DNA of 64,000 bases from Thermoplasmatota archaeon (GCA_030740765.1 JASLWR010000005.1:37610-101609), one strand, 5' to 3'. Shown: positions 1-9,388, counted from the stretch's first letter. A program made the numbers and translations. The notes: generated from the sequence alone by a model not told the origin.

Positions 1-225
1 GTCACTCCACCGCAGGATTGGACCCTCTATCGAAATCGGGTTACAAGAATTGAATTAGTCGTAAAATCGGATACAAGTATTCAGGCTCAAAGTGCGATGC
101 CCGAAACACAGTACTTTGATTTCTTTGTGCGTGACAAGGGTATGTATATACCGGGTTTCGAACCCATGTTCGCCCTCTTGGCTCTGGTGATCGTCGCCGC
201 AGCCTTCAAAAAGTTCCGGGACTGA
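1..225 (+). CDS. C-terminal end of a secreted surface protein with PGF-type sorting tail (partial)
   Basis: The window opens inside a gene; frame 1 is open to the TGA at 223-225, giving 74 residues. The last ~25 residues read Ile-Pro-Gly-Phe-Glu, then a hydrophobic stretch (MFALLALVIVAAAF), then a short basic end (KKFRD). This tripartite layout matches the PGF-CTERM class of archaeal sorting signals, in which an archaeosortase removes the tail and the protein is lipid-anchored outside the membrane. The upstream function cannot be seen. No archaeosortase gene is in the window. Assignment to the PGF class is by eye. Confidence 0.75.
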   Translation, partial: VTPPQDWTLYRNRVTRIELVVKSDTSIQAQSAMPETQYFDFFVRDKGMYIPGFEPMFALLALVIVAAAFKKFRD

Positions 226-238
226 TTGAATAATAATT

Positions 239-273
239 GGGCAGTTTACTGCCCATTCTTTTTTAATTTTTTT
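239..273 (+). terminator. Hairpin plus T-run terminator
   Basis: GGGCAG (239-244), a TTTA loop and CTGCCC (249-254) form a perfect 6-bp stem. A T-rich run follows (257-273) just after the stop of the first partial gene. The rest of the gap to 613 is AT-rich and I see no convincing gene in it. Confidence 0.7.
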
Positions 274-613
274 TCAAAAAATGTGGACTCATTTTTTCCT
301 CTATCTTCAAATTATTCGGAATAATTTTTGTCGCAGTTGGTGCACTATTTTGATTGTTAGATAAAATTATTTCGTCAGTGATTTTTACGCCAGGTTTCAG
401 CGGATATAATCGATTCCGACATGCATTCATTCGGCTAAACTCGACCTTAGGCATTTCCGAAAAAAAATTATCGATAATTCCATAAGTTCAAGGATTCACT
501 ATGATGCTTAACATTATTACGCTTTACAGTAAGTGTCGTCTACATGCAAAAACTGAATTGACCGTAATAATATTGTAAAAACATTTAAGTCATCATGGAG
601 GTTTATAGTTACC

Positions 614-1456
614 ATGGACTCTTGCATGACAAAGCAGATGGACCGAATAACCATCCCTGAAAGAGTTCTGCTTCATCTGCTTGACCATTTCCAGTTATCG
701 GAAGAATACACCCGACCGCTTGAACTTACTCAAGAAGGAATTGCCTTGTGTGTGGATGTGAAGAGGAGTCACATCTCGTATTGCCTTAAACAACTGGGTG
801 AGAAAGTACTTATTACAGAAAAATTGAGCCATATCGAGAACAAGAGAAGGAGAATGAAAGCCTATTCACTCACTCATGAAGGATTTACAAATGCAGTATC
901 ACTGAGAAAAGGTCTCATGGACGTCGAGATACGGGTGAGAATCGGAGATGAATTCCAAACGGATACAATTGCCGCTATCCTCTCACGCAATAAAAGAGAG
1001 ATCAGCTTGGTTAAAATCCTTGCTCGTATCAAGAGTTGCGGTTTCGTCGACATTGCCGAGATCCGGGCACCGAGAAAAAATGAAGATACCAAAAAACAGA
1101 ATATATTCCTTATCGAAAACATATTACCATGTCCCGATTTTACCGGCAGAACGAAAGAGAAAGAAGAACTCGCTTCGTGGTTGTCATCCGAAGAGTGCCG
1201 TATCTGTGTGATCCAGGGGATTGCGGGGATCGGGAAAACTTCCCTTGGTTTTAAGTTCTCCACCAAGGCAAGAAAAACCCACCATCTCTTCTGGTATACT
1301 TGCGAGAGCTGGTCTACTCCAAGGGCCATCATTACTTTCGTTGCGGAATTCCTCTCCAAGCTAGGACGATCGGAATTATCAACCTACGTAAAGGGAGCGT
1401 ATGAACTGGACCTTGACACCGCTTATCGCGTGATGAAGGAAGGATTCCGGAGTTAA
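614..1456 (+). CDS. STAND/NB-ARC-type ATPase regulator, N-terminal part (cut by an in-frame stop)
   Basis: 280 residues. Residues ~15-95 look like a winged helix (MarR-like, with a helix-turn-helix around VDVKRSHISYCLKQLG). A linker and a P-loop (GIAGIGKTS, ~residue 203) follow. The ATG at 614 has GGAGG at 597-601. The gene stops at TAA 1454-1456, but the same frame resumes at once with ILLVLDD, a Walker B-like strand, and TPR repeats. The two pieces are therefore one STAND-class signal-transduction ATPase (sensor TPRs, switch ATPase, DNA-binding head) split by a nonsense codon. It is a disrupted gene, a sequence error, or two products that cooperate. The ligand is unknown. Confidence 0.7.
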   Translation: MDSCMTKQMDRITIPERVLLHLLDHFQLSEEYTRPLELTQEGIALCVDVKRSHISYCLKQLGEKVLITEKLSHIENKRRRMKAYSLTHEGFTNAVSLRKGLMDVEIRVRIGDEFQTDTIAAILSRNKREISLVKILARIKSCGFVDIAEIRAPRKNEDTKKQNIFLIENILPCPDFTGRTKEKEELASWLSSEECRICVIQGIAGIGKTSLGFKFSTKARKTHHLFWYTCESWSTPRAIITFVAEFLSKLGRSELSTYVKGAYELDLDTAYRVMKEGFRS

Positions 1457-1462
1457 AGTATA

Positions 1463-2944
1463 TTGCTTGTGCTCGATGACACACACAAACTCCAGGAAAA
1501 ACACATCAGTATATGTCAGATATTCGCCAAATTGGCTTCAACTGTGAACGATATTAAGTTATTGATATTATCGCGGAGGATACCACAATTCTATGATCGT
1601 AAAGAAGTTCTTGTCAAAAAAAGTATTAAGGAAATACCCCTGCGGGGTCTGGATTATGATGATTGCACTTCTTTAATTGCCAGATGGGGACTTCTGGACC
1701 CGGATTCGAATAAATCCAGTGAGGACGAAATATACCGGATTACCGGGGGTCATCCCCTGACACTGGAATTGATGAAAGGCGGGATATACGGCAAGGACGT
1801 TAACAGGAATATTTCCCGGTTTTTCAGGGAAGAGGTGTTGAAGGGACTGACTTCCGAACAACAGAGAATGCTGGAATTGGGAGCCTTTTACCGGGCGGAG
1901 ATCCCCACCATGGGCCTGTTTCCCGAAGGAGGGGACTATCGAACATTGGATTCACTTTTAGAGAGGTCTCTAATCAAGGAAACCGAGGAAGGTTATCTTA
2001 TTCATGATGTGCTCCGCGAAGTAATGGGGAGTCGGATATCGCCACAACGCAAAAAAGAGATCCACCGTATAATCGGACTTCATCTGTTGGAGGAATCCCG
2101 GATCGGTGACTTGCATTTTGCCCTGGAGAGTGTTTCTCATTTCCTTGAATCGGGCGGTTTTCCAGAGGCTGCGAATGTTATTTTAGATTTTGGAACTTCA
2201 CTTTACGGGGAAGGATATATCCACGAAGTACTGGAATCCATTGATCGGATCCTGAAATCGGTTCATGAGGCAAAGCTGAAACTTCCTGAAGATGTATATT
2301 TGTCGTTGAAATGCCTGAAGGGAAATCTTCTCACATTTACCGGGAGGCTGGAAGATGCCCGGAGTCTGCTGGATGAGGTTGTGGAATCGAAGAAGGGTTC
2401 CGGTATTACGGACCTCGTGTATGCAAAAGCCAGGAACGGTCTTGGAATAATCGCGTATCGCAGTGAAAAATATGATCTTGCATTGGATCAATACAACAGG
2501 GCCGCGGAAATTGCCGGGGGCTGCAGTGATCGTAAATACATGGTGAAAGTGTTGAGCAACCTGGGCGTTCTGTACGCGGATATTGGAAAAACCGAACAGG
2601 CCCGGAACGCGCATCTTGAAGCCATGGCGGCATGCTTGGAACTTGATGACAGGGAGGGGCTTGCAAGAGCCTATAACAACCTAGGCATCATATCATTCAA
2701 TAATGAGGACTATACGGACGCCGTGGTGATGTTCAGGAAAGGTTTTGAAATTTCTACGAGCCTCGGAAAGTCGCATATCTCGGCCATAGCCTGCAATAAC
2801 CTGGGAGAAGCCTACCAGTGCATGGGTCAAAGAAAAATGGCAGTTGAATATTATCGCAGGGGATTGGAGATTTCCCAAAAGAACGATTTCACTGTGGAGG
2901 AAGCAACGGCACTTGAAGCCCTGGCTGCCCTTGGAAAAAAATGA
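1463..2944 (+). CDS. STAND ATPase regulator, C-terminal part: Walker B, winged helix and TPR repeats
   Basis: 493 residues if read from TTG 1463, in the same frame as the gene ending at 1456 and only two codons after its TAA. It starts with LLVLDDTHKL (Walker B), continues through the NB-ARC helical and winged-helix region (GGHPLTLELM, and the LIHDVLREVM-type segment near residue 180), then about six TPR units from residue ~250 (for example AKARNGLGIIAYRSEKYDLA, then ARAYNNLGIISFNNEDYTDA). I see no Shine-Dalgarno before 1463, so independent translation is doubtful; it is best read as the distal half of the gene beginning at 614. It ends 19 bp before the convergent response regulator. Confidence 0.65.
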   Translation: MLVLDDTHKLQEKHISICQIFAKLASTVNDIKLLILSRRIPQFYDRKEVLVKKSIKEIPLRGLDYDDCTSLIARWGLLDPDSNKSSEDEIYRITGGHPLTLELMKGGIYGKDVNRNISRFFREEVLKGLTSEQQRMLELGAFYRAEIPTMGLFPEGGDYRTLDSLLERSLIKETEEGYLIHDVLREVMGSRISPQRKKEIHRIIGLHLLEESRIGDLHFALESVSHFLESGGFPEAANVILDFGTSLYGEGYIHEVLESIDRILKSVHEAKLKLPEDVYLSLKCLKGNLLTFTGRLEDARSLLDEVVESKKGSGITDLVYAKARNGLGIIAYRSEKYDLALDQYNRAAEIAGGCSDRKYMVKVLSNLGVLYADIGKTEQARNAHLEAMAACLELDDREGLARAYNNLGIISFNNEDYTDAVVMFRKGFEISTSLGKSHISAIACNNLGEAYQCMGQRKMAVEYYRRGLEISQKNDFTVEEATALEALAALGKK

Positions 2945-2963
2945 AACGCAAAAATGTACAACA

Positions 2964-3602
2964 CTATGGTATAAAGTCGAACATCTCCGGTAAGATCATC
3001 ACAGAAATTATATACCTGTTCTCGAACACGTGAAAGTCCTTAATGTGAACGTTTTTCATCCTCTTAATTTTAAATGAAAATTTATTCAATTCTGGGATGC
3101 TAGTGAAACTGAACATCAATTTTTGTTCGGTCAATACGTTGCTCCGGAACTCGTCAACCACGCGTATGGCGTCTCCAACCCTGTCGATCTCCGTTATATT
3201 TTTCGCTTCCCGTTCCAACTTGCGCTTTAGGGCCTCTGAAATGTTCAGGCGAAGTTCTTCGTTGTCCCAGGGTTTCTCGATGTAACTGTAAACATGGGCC
3301 TTGTTAATGGCTTCCTTGGCAACACTGATATCCGAGTAACCAGTGATGAGCATTCTGATCGTTTCGGGACAAATTTCCTTAACTTTTACAAGGAACTCCA
3401 CGCCGTTCATATCCGGCATTCGGTAATCGCTGAGTACCAGATCGAATTCATTTTTACCGAGCTCGAACAACCCGGCCTTCCCATTCAAGGCCGTGGTGAT
3501 CTCACAGTCGAATTCCTTCGCCTCTATAAGGGTCAGGTAGAGGGCATCTACCACGTCTATCTCGTCATCGATTATCATTATTTTATTTGCTTTCGCGTCC
3601 AT
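2964..3602 (-). CDS. Response regulator: receiver domain with a short unassigned C-terminal region
   Basis: 212 residues, CheY-like receiver at ~7-125. The acidic pocket (Asp12, Asp13), the phospho-acceptor Asp59 in LVLSDYRMPD, Thr87 and Lys110 in YIEKPW are all present, so phosphorylation should work. The family resembles RpfG/HD-GYP-associated receivers, but no output enzyme is fused. Residues ~140-212 form a small alpha/beta region I do not recognise, with no helix-turn-helix visible. A strong Shine-Dalgarno (GGAGGGGAG) lies 4 nt before the ATG at 3602. No histidine kinase is adjacent. It probably acts by protein-protein contact; partner unknown. Confidence 0.85.
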   Translation of the reverse strand: MDAKANKIMIIDDEIDVVDALYLTLIEAKEFDCEITTALNGKAGLFELGKNEFDLVLSDYRMPDMNGVEFLVKVKEICPETIRMLITGYSDISVAKEAINKAHVYSYIEKPWDNEELRLNISEALKRKLEREAKNITEIDRVGDAIRVVDEFRSNVLTEQKLMFSFTSIPELNKFSFKIKRMKNVHIKDFHVFENRYIISVMILPEMFDFIP

Positions 3603-3656
3603 ACGGCTCCCCTCCGTATATTACCGTTATATATAATATCGAATACTTCAGCATTC

Positions 3657-4772
3657 CTATCCGACTTCCACGAGATCGTAATTATATTCACCCATTCCGA
3701 GCTTTTCCGCATATTTCAACTGGTGGCTCCAATCGATGTTGTGGATCTCCCTGAATTTGTCATGCCCCGCCGATATAGCATTAATTTTTTTTCCGAAGTT
3801 CGAGCTTGCAAGTCCTTCTCTAGTATTCACGAGATCGGCACAGGCCCGGTCCAGGCTAACCGGATCCCGGGATGCCAAAATTCCGATATCACTGACCATT
3901 GGCGGGTCGTCGGTTTCCATACAGTCGCAGTGCGGGGTTATGTTGATAAGGAAATTGATGAATGCCACCCGGTTTGCTAGGCGGGTAAGTATTCCATAAG
4001 CGTATTCAATCATCTTTTCCTGGAAGGTCCGGTTGTCAGTGGCCCACCTCACCTTTATCGCCCCGCTCATGCAAACTGCCGTGCATTCCCCGCACCCTAT
4101 GCATATGTCCGGCTTTATACGGGCGGAACCGCCACCCTCCCTGATTGCATTCGCAGGGCAAGCTCCGATGCAAGCCAGACAAAGCGTACATAGAGTCGGT
4201 ATTACCTTTGGTTTGACATCACTATGTTGTTCCTGTTTTCCACTTCTCGAGGCCAGTCCCATTCCGACGTTCTTCAGGGCCCCGCCGAATCCCGCAAGCA
4301 TGTGGCCCTTGAAATGTGTCAATACCATCATGGAATCGCAATCCAACGCGGCTGACCCGATTTTCACCTTCCGGAAATGCTTCTTATCAATTTTTATAGC
4401 ACGATAATCCTTTCCGGTCAATCCGTCTGCGATTATGACGGGTGCGCCAGTATCCGCGGGCAAAAAACCATGCTTGTAGGCGACGTTCAGGTGATCCACC
4501 GAGTTGGCCCGGGACCCTCGGTATATGGTATTGGCATCCGTGAGAAACGGCTTGACTCCGCCGGTCTTGAGAAGCGATACCGTTTTTTTCACGTAAGCTG
4601 GAGACAGATAATTGAGATTCCCTTCTTCACCAAAATGAAGTTTCACCGCGCAGAAATCCTTTTTCCTCATTATTTTTGTGAATCCGGCCTCTTTATATAG
4701 CTTTTCAATTCCGGTTAATACCTCTCCTTCGGTATGTTCTTCACGCAGAGGATGAAAATAGACTACCGACAT
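3657..4772 (-). CDS. DUF362 domain protein with two [4Fe-4S] ferredoxin clusters
   Basis: 371 residues from the ATG at 4772 (a GTG at 4793 would add seven). The N-terminal ~185 residues are the DUF362 fold (conserved segments KLHFGEEGN and LTHFKGHMLAGFGGALKN). Two Cys clusters follow near residues 200-245 (CTLCLACIGACP and CIGCGECTAVC), each able to bind a [4Fe-4S] cluster. A C-terminal region with CDCMETDDPP continues the DUF362 domain. These proteins are predicted cytoplasmic iron-sulfur redox proteins of unknown substrate. It stands alone, transcribed away from the repair fusion at 4959 and toward the response regulator. Start choice is moderately certain; I see no Shine-Dalgarno. Confidence 0.85.
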   Translation of the reverse strand: MSVVYFHPLREEHTEGEVLTGIEKLYKEAGFTKIMRKKDFCAVKLHFGEEGNLNYLSPAYVKKTVSLLKTGGVKPFLTDANTIYRGSRANSVDHLNVAYKHGFLPADTGAPVIIADGLTGKDYRAIKIDKKHFRKVKIGSAALDCDSMMVLTHFKGHMLAGFGGALKNVGMGLASRSGKQEQHSDVKPKVIPTLCTLCLACIGACPANAIREGGGSARIKPDICIGCGECTAVCMSGAIKVRWATDNRTFQEKMIEYAYGILTRLANRVAFINFLINITPHCDCMETDDPPMVSDIGILASRDPVSLDRACADLVNTREGLASSNFGKKINAISAGHDKFREIHNIDWSHQLKYAEKLGMGEYNYDLVEVG

Positions 4773-4958
4773 CGAAAAACGGTAGGAGTTCACGATTGAT
4801 TAAACTTTCGGCGGATTTTTTTTAGGAAAGACATGTGAAGTTTTCACCCAAATTATGAAGCGGGCAACGCTGACATAATCTGAGATTTGTCTTACCGACA
4901 GGTCTCGAAGGATCCATGGGACCAAAGTTTTTTATCGAGCCATGCTGTTAGGCCATGT

Positions 4959-5918
4959 ATGAAGCTGCTTAAGCACTTTTACGATGCTGTGAGACAGATA
5001 CCCCGGGGCCGGGTATCTACCTATGGCAGCATCGCAATAGCCCTTGGTGACAAGAGAGCTGCAAGAGCGGTGGGTCTAATGCTGCATCACAACATTTATG
5101 CGCCTAAAGTACCGTGCCACAGGGTGGTGATGAGCGACGGGGGAATTGGTGGTTTTGGTACGGGTATCGATAACAAAATAAGCTTGTTGGCTGAAGAAGG
5201 TGTTGGGGTAAGCAATGGAAAAGTGGAAGATTTTGATCGAATAAAGTTTACCGATTTCGACACCCGGAATCCCCTGGCTGAACTCAGGGATGAGCAAAGA
5301 AAGAACGCTCTCAAGATAGTGCTGGAGGACCGATTCGACGGGACCAGGCTGATCGCTGGTGTGGATGTTGCATACGTACCTGACGAAAAGAAAGATACTC
5401 AGACTGCATTTGGTGCCATGGTTGTTTGGGATATGGATAAAGCTTCCCCCGTGAGCCTGGACATTGCTGAGCTTGAAATCGATTTTCCCTACATACCCAC
5501 CTATCTATCGTACCGGGAGTTTCCTGTCATAGAAAAATTGGTGAAGAAAAATAATAAATTCGATATCCTGATGGTGGACGGCAACGGTGTTCTGCATCCT
5601 GAGAGGATGGGCCTTGCAAGCCATACCGGGATAAAGCTTGAGAAGCCCACAATTGGGGTGGCCAAGGGTGGATTGTGCGGGACCGTGAAGGATGCCGATG
5701 ATCCGAAACTGAAGGAGATATATATTGATGGAAGGCTTGCCGGATATTCGTTCTTGTCATCGAAAAGGGCGAAGAGATCGATATACGTTTCCCCGGGTCA
5801 CCGCGTTTCCTTTGAAAGCACTATTGAATTGGTTAGGCGCATGTGTATTTTCAAGATACCCGAGCCACTGAGATTGGCTCATATCGAGGCGGTCAAAGCG
5901 CGAAAAAATATCCCCTAA
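4959..5918 (+). CDS. O6-alkylguanine-DNA alkyltransferase / endonuclease V fusion
   Basis: 319 residues from ATG 4959 (a TTG at 4887 would add 24). Residues ~1-85 are the DNA-binding/active-site domain of O6-alkylguanine transferases, with IPRGRVSTYG and the acceptor cysteine in PCHRV (Cys53). Residues ~105-315 are endonuclease V, with the metal-binding Asp in AGVDVAY (Asp136), the Glu in YLSYREFP, and MVDGNGVLHPERMGLASH (Asp207 and the following His). One protein would thus remove O6-alkyl groups by suicide transfer and nick beside deaminated bases such as inosine. The same architecture is characterised from Ferroplasma acidarmanus, supporting a Thermoplasmata origin. The usual N-terminal domain of Ada/MGMT is absent, as in that fusion. 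Confidence 0.93.
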   Translation: MKLLKHFYDAVRQIPRGRVSTYGSIAIALGDKRAARAVGLMLHHNIYAPKVPCHRVVMSDGGIGGFGTGIDNKISLLAEEGVGVSNGKVEDFDRIKFTDFDTRNPLAELRDEQRKNALKIVLEDRFDGTRLIAGVDVAYVPDEKKDTQTAFGAMVVWDMDKASPVSLDIAELEIDFPYIPTYLSYREFPVIEKLVKKNNKFDILMVDGNGVLHPERMGLASHTGIKLEKPTIGVAKGGLCGTVKDADDPKLKEIYIDGRLAGYSFLSSKRAKRSIYVSPGHRVSFESTIELVRRMCIFKIPEPLRLAHIEAVKARKNIP

Positions 5919-5958
5919 AACACAGATCGGCAAGGTATTATTAACGTCGTAGTCGGTG

Positions 5959-6010
5959 GTTTATAAAGGTAGTATCATAATCAACTCCCGGGATGGAAAA
6001 GTTTTTATAC
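5959..6010 (+). promoter_or_regulatory. Two TATA-like boxes ahead of the DisA_N gene
   Basis: TTTATAAAG lies at ~5959-5967 and TTTTTATAC at ~6002-6010, each with an A/G-rich flank like a BRE. They are 200-250 nt upstream of the Shine-Dalgarno-supported ATG at 6212, so the transcript would have a long leader, or an unrecognised short gene (frame open 6046-6234) lies between. Pattern recognition only. Confidence 0.4.
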
Positions 6011-6211
6011 CACCTGTGGAAAAGGTTAATTGTTGTGCAATCTGATTGGGGCTTAGGGATGGGCCCATTGTGCTCAAAATTAATGTACCTTCAAAACTTC
6101 TCCGGGCAGTCTGCCGTATCATCACGGTTGAAAGTGTAGCCCGAAAAGGAATTGATGAATTTCAGATCGAACACAGCATTGAAAATCCCAATGCCAGAGG
6201 GAGGTATTCGA

Positions 6212-7384
6212 ATGCTGATCTCGCAATATATTAGCAGTAATAAGTTCAAGGAATTTGATGACAAGCTCGTGGAAAAATTGATTTGGTTGGGCGCTAAAAT
6301 GGGTTTCCGCGCCGTGAAGAGGAAACACGGTGGAATGCTCGTTATGGTCTCAAGAAAAAAAATCAAGTCCAATTACGAGAAGATATTGAACAATCGTCTT
6401 GACTACAGCGCGGGAAGATATGCTTTTGCGCCCGAAGTTGAAGATTTGATCATCCATTACGGAATCGAGGATGGTGCCATACTCATTGATAGGAAAGGCA
6501 AACTTATCGATAACAACTGTGCCCTACCTCTTGATTTTAAAAAGAACTACGACTATAAACGGACCCATGGCGGTGTGAGAAGGTCTACGGCGATAAATGT
6601 GACCAAACGATTCAAAGCACTGGCATTGATGATCCGCTCCAATGGACTTGTAACAATAGTATATCAGGGAATGATCCGAGGCATTATCAGATATACCGAG
6701 ACAAGTTGGGGCAACATTGTCCCTTTGGTGGATAACGTTCGTCAGTCCTCTTTTCCCGAATATTCATCATTCCCCACTCACCTGAAGAATAAGGTGCTCT
6801 TACCAAAGTTGGATAAGTTCATCCAGGGAATGGGGGATCCTTATGCAGCCAAACTGGATTATTACAAGGAACGCACCAAGCCCAGTGTGGATTGGGAACC
6901 GGATCGCTCGGAGGCGAACGTTCACTACCATAACAGGGAAAGTCCGGTAAAATACAAGCAGAGCCACTTTGGGGATTCCACCCATGTTTTACACCAGAGC
7001 CACCATATTCTGGACAATGTATCCTACATTCCTCCAGGGGTCCCTGAGAACACCTGGGACTATAAGCAGCTGGAATATATTTACAAAAATGGAATAACTC
7101 CGGCCGTGGCTGCTATTTTATATGAGCGAATGAGGAATAGTCTCTATCCCTTGAATTTGAAAAAACCATTGACCTTGCAACAGAACTTGCCTCAAAAACC
7201 GCTAATGGCGTTACCTCCCGGACAGGATTGGAAACCTGCCATTCAAAAGGAGGCTGGGGAGATGGATACCAACGGCCATATTGGATCATTTCTGAGCAAT
7301 ATATATTCCATATTGAATCGTTTCAGCAGGAAGAATGAGCCATCCCGTTCCGTCAGAAAAAAATCATTCCCCCGAGATGACTAA
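6212..7384 (+). CDS. Divergent DisA_N (diadenylate cyclase-like) domain protein
   Basis: 390 residues from ATG 6212, which has GAGGGAGGT at 6196-6204; an upstream TTG at 6152 lacks such support. Residues ~10-155 resemble the DisA_N/DAC domain that makes cyclic di-AMP from two ATP: DGAILIDRKGK (Asp87-Gly-Ala, the DGA motif) and GGVRRSTA (Arg123-Arg-Ser), where the family usually has a G-[TA]-RHR motif. The His to Ser change at a nucleotide-contacting position leaves activity open. Residues ~190-390 are unassigned and rich in His/Tyr (HYHNRESP, HQSHHILDN). The 3' end overlaps the convergent PIN gene by 21 bp. Domain call is by motif; product uncertain. Confidence 0.65.
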   Translation: MLISQYISSNKFKEFDDKLVEKLIWLGAKMGFRAVKRKHGGMLVMVSRKKIKSNYEKILNNRLDYSAGRYAFAPEVEDLIIHYGIEDGAILIDRKGKLIDNNCALPLDFKKNYDYKRTHGGVRRSTAINVTKRFKALALMIRSNGLVTIVYQGMIRGIIRYTETSWGNIVPLVDNVRQSSFPEYSSFPTHLKNKVLLPKLDKFIQGMGDPYAAKLDYYKERTKPSVDWEPDRSEANVHYHNRESPVKYKQSHFGDSTHVLHQSHHILDNVSYIPPGVPENTWDYKQLEYIYKNGITPAVAAILYERMRNSLYPLNLKKPLTLQQNLPQKPLMALPPGQDWKPAIQKEAGEMDTNGHIGSFLSNIYSILNRFSRKNEPSRSVRKKSFPRDD

Positions 7385-7777
7385 ATATTTCTTTTTGCGT
7401 AAGTAGATTACCTTTGACCCGAAGGTGATCGCCCTTTTCTTCAATTCTTTATCGTTGGTTAGAAGAATTCCTCCGGTTTTCCGGACGGCCTCCAGCACCC
7501 CATCATCCCCTGCTGCTTTTGTTTCGACAATCTCGTATTTTTCAGCGAGTTTCCGGGCGGCCCTGGCATGTGGATAGGTTTTCGAGAGACCGGCAAGTTC
7601 GTCGATAACGCAACTTGGTACTATACCATACCAGAATCCCATCAAGCGGTCCAATTCAAGGTCTATATTAACTTTGAACTGGAAAGGCATCATAAGACTG
7701 TTGGTATCGAAAATAACCGGGCTGTATCCGGACTGTGGATTGTGGCTCGTATTCGTCGGGTCACTTGATAATGCCAT
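7364..7777 (-). CDS. PIN-domain protein of the archaeal Fcf1/Utp24-like group
   Basis: 137 residues. The PIN fold is seen from [12 protein letters not shown] (first catalytic Asp, ~residue 23) through VIDELAGL (Glu) to [15 protein letters not shown] (TND with the later Asp). It is the last gene of the S6e-aIF2 gamma-PIN cluster conserved across archaea, where the protein is thought to be an endoribonuclease in rRNA maturation. It overlaps the end of the aIF2 gamma gene by 17 bp and is probably translationally coupled. The gene context separates it from VapC toxins: no antitoxin lies next to it. Confidence 0.85.
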   Translation of the reverse strand: MALSSDPTNTSHNPQSGYSPVIFDTNSLMMPFQFKVNIDLELDRLMGFWYGIVPSCVIDELAGLSKTYPHARAARKLAEKYEIVETKAAGDDGVLEAVRKTGGILLTNDKELKKRAITFGSKVIYLRKKKYLVISGE

Positions 7778-8999
7778 ACCCTATCAATCTCCATCTCCCC
7801 CCCACACGCCTGGATATGGCGACCCTCTCTTCTTTCTCGGCACATACCGGAAGTTTAAGGCGTACTTCCACGGTTTCTTTCTTCCTTATGCTGGACACTA
7901 TACCCACAGTGGTTGCCGAACCCACCGTCAGCATAAGAGGTTCGTTCATCTTTATGTTCTCGACGTTTATCTTACGGTCCATTCCTACCACCAGATCCAG
8001 CAGGTGACACTGTATGAGAAACGTGGTAAGCGTTGGGGGAAGGGTTCCCTTCTTTCCGATTACCGTACCTATAAGAGAATCGGATTTTGTAAAAGTGGGG
8101 TCGAGAGTGGTGCTTATACCGATCAGGCCACCGGGTTTCAATTTATCGAATTGACTCCCGCCGGATATCAGTGAAGTTATTTTTGTTCTAAGTGTTTTGA
8201 AAGAATAATCCTGTTTGTCGATCTTTATGTTCCTCGTGGGTCGGATGTCTACTTCGTCACCCACTTCCAGGATTCCCTGGGATAGAGAACCGCCGAGAAC
8301 CCCTCCGATCAGCTCATCCGGTGAGCTTCCGGGTTTGTTGACATCGAAGGATCGCGCCACATGCATCCGGGCCGGTTTATCCTCGTCATAGCTGGCGGTG
8401 ACGATAACCTTTTCTATCATCTGAATTAGAACGTCGATATTGACATCGTGATGGGCCGATATCGGAATTATTGGGGCATCTTCGGCTATGGTCCCTTTTA
8501 TGAATTCCTTGATCTGCTTGTAATTCGCCCTGACCTCTTTTTCAGACACGAGATCGATCTTGTTCTGGACGATAATGATATTATTTACCTCGGATATCGC
8601 TAGGGCCATAAGATGTTCCTTGGTCTGGGTTTGCGGGCACTTCTCGTTAGCGGCTATCAGAAGGAGAGCACCGTCCATAAGTGCGGCCCCTGAGAGCATG
8701 GTGGCCATGAGGGTTTCGTGGCCAGGGGCATCCACGAAGGATACGGCTCTGAGAAGTTCGGTCTCTCCTTCGCAATTTGGGCAGGTGGCATCTGTGGTAT
8801 AACAACTGGGCACGGGACATTTGGAACATTTGTAGAAAGCTGCGTCTGCGTATCCCAATCTAATGGAGATACCGCGCTTTATCTCCTCGCTGTGCTTGTC
8901 GGTCCATACATGCGAAAGCTTCTCAGTGAGAGTGGTCTTGCCATGGTCAACGTGACCGACCATCCCTATATTCACTTCCGGCTGAGTTGAAACCTTCAT
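7761..8999 (-). CDS. eif2g: Translation initiation factor aIF2, gamma subunit
   Basis: 412 residues, the usual length. G domain: [10 protein letters not shown] (P-loop, residue ~15), DAPGHE (G3) and NKID (G4). A zinc knuckle typical of aIF2 gamma sits between switch regions (C-x2-C-x5-C then C-x2-C near residues 59-75). Beta-barrel domains II and III follow, with [11 protein letters not shown]. As a GTPase in the aIF2 trimer it carries initiator Met-tRNA to the small ribosomal subunit. The start overlaps the S6e stop (ATGA), with GAGGAG just upstream in the S6e end, so the genes are co-translated. Confidence 0.98.
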   Translation of the reverse strand: MKVSTQPEVNIGMVGHVDHGKTTLTEKLSHVWTDKHSEEIKRGISIRLGYADAAFYKCSKCPVPSCYTTDATCPNCEGETELLRAVSFVDAPGHETLMATMLSGAALMDGALLLIAANEKCPQTQTKEHLMALAISEVNNIIIVQNKIDLVSEKEVRANYKQIKEFIKGTIAEDAPIIPISAHHDVNIDVLIQMIEKVIVTASYDEDKPARMHVARSFDVNKPGSSPDELIGGVLGGSLSQGILEVGDEVDIRPTRNIKIDKQDYSFKTLRTKITSLISGGSQFDKLKPGGLIGISTTLDPTFTKSDSLIGTVIGKKGTLPPTLTTFLIQCHLLDLVVGMDRKINVENIKMNEPLMLTVGSATTVGIVSSIRKKETVEVRLKLPVCAEKEERVAISRRVGGRWRLIGYGIIK

Positions 9000-9388
9000 T
9001 TCTTCTCCTCGTTATTGGTTAATAGGGCCAGGTCCTTGGAACCGAACGCAGTGATCTTCATGTTCACTTGCGACAGTTCGGCCGATATAGTGTTTCCCCG
9101 TATCACTTTCTTCCTTCTCTGCCCCTTCTTCTTGGGATGGAACCCGGTTGATTTGGATATCAATATTTTTTTCCGTGCTGTCCCGGGGATCTCCACCCTC
9201 ATGGGTACTCCGCTCTTGTCGCTACCGCCGCTGATCATTAGTTTGTAGCCGGGAAGTCCCACGAATATGCCATCGAACTCATCTCCGATCTTTCTTCCGA
9301 TCAGTGAGTTCGCGTGATGACCCGATATGACGGTTTGATATGTTTTACCGTCCCGGGGATCGTTTATTACTGCTTTGAATTCGCTCAT
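8996..9388 (-). CDS. rps6e: Small-subunit ribosomal protein eS6 (S6e)
   Basis: 130 residues, normal for archaeal S6e. It shows the family core: [11 protein letters not shown] near the N terminus, [12 protein letters not shown], the glycine-rich [15 protein letters not shown] segment, and the basic [20 protein letters not shown] tail region that contacts rRNA. The ATG at 9388 has AGAGGTAA upstream. It is the first gene of the S6e-aIF2 gamma-PIN operon. Confidence 0.97.
   Translation of the reverse strand: MSEFKAVINDPRDGKTYQTVISGHHANSLIGRKIGDEFDGIFVGLPGYKLMISGGSDKSGVPMRVEIPGTARKKILISKSTGFHPKKKGQRRKKVIRGNTISAELSQVNMKITAFGSKDLALLTNNEEKK

Noticed and set aside
263..454. 63-residue - strand frame in the gap after the first gene
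   Set aside because: No Shine-Dalgarno, covers the terminator T-run, odd composition.
1454..1456. TAA as a recoded sense codon
   Set aside because: Pyrrolysine uses TAG and selenocysteine TGA; I see no sign of TAA reassignment, since other genes end in TAA normally.
3294..3980. 228-residue + strand frame spanning the response regulator and DUF362 genes
   Set aside because: It crosses two well-defined - strand genes and the gap between them; no motifs.
6046..6234. 62-residue frame upstream of the DisA_N gene
   Set aside because: TTG start, no Shine-Dalgarno, overlaps the supported start at 6212; it is at most a leader frame.
7364..7777. VapC toxin
   Set aside because: The position after S6e and aIF2 gamma is the conserved place of the Fcf1-like PIN protein, and no antitoxin is adjacent.
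7674..8174. 166-residue + strand frame opposite the PIN and aIF2 gamma genes
   Set aside because: Antisense to two certain genes.
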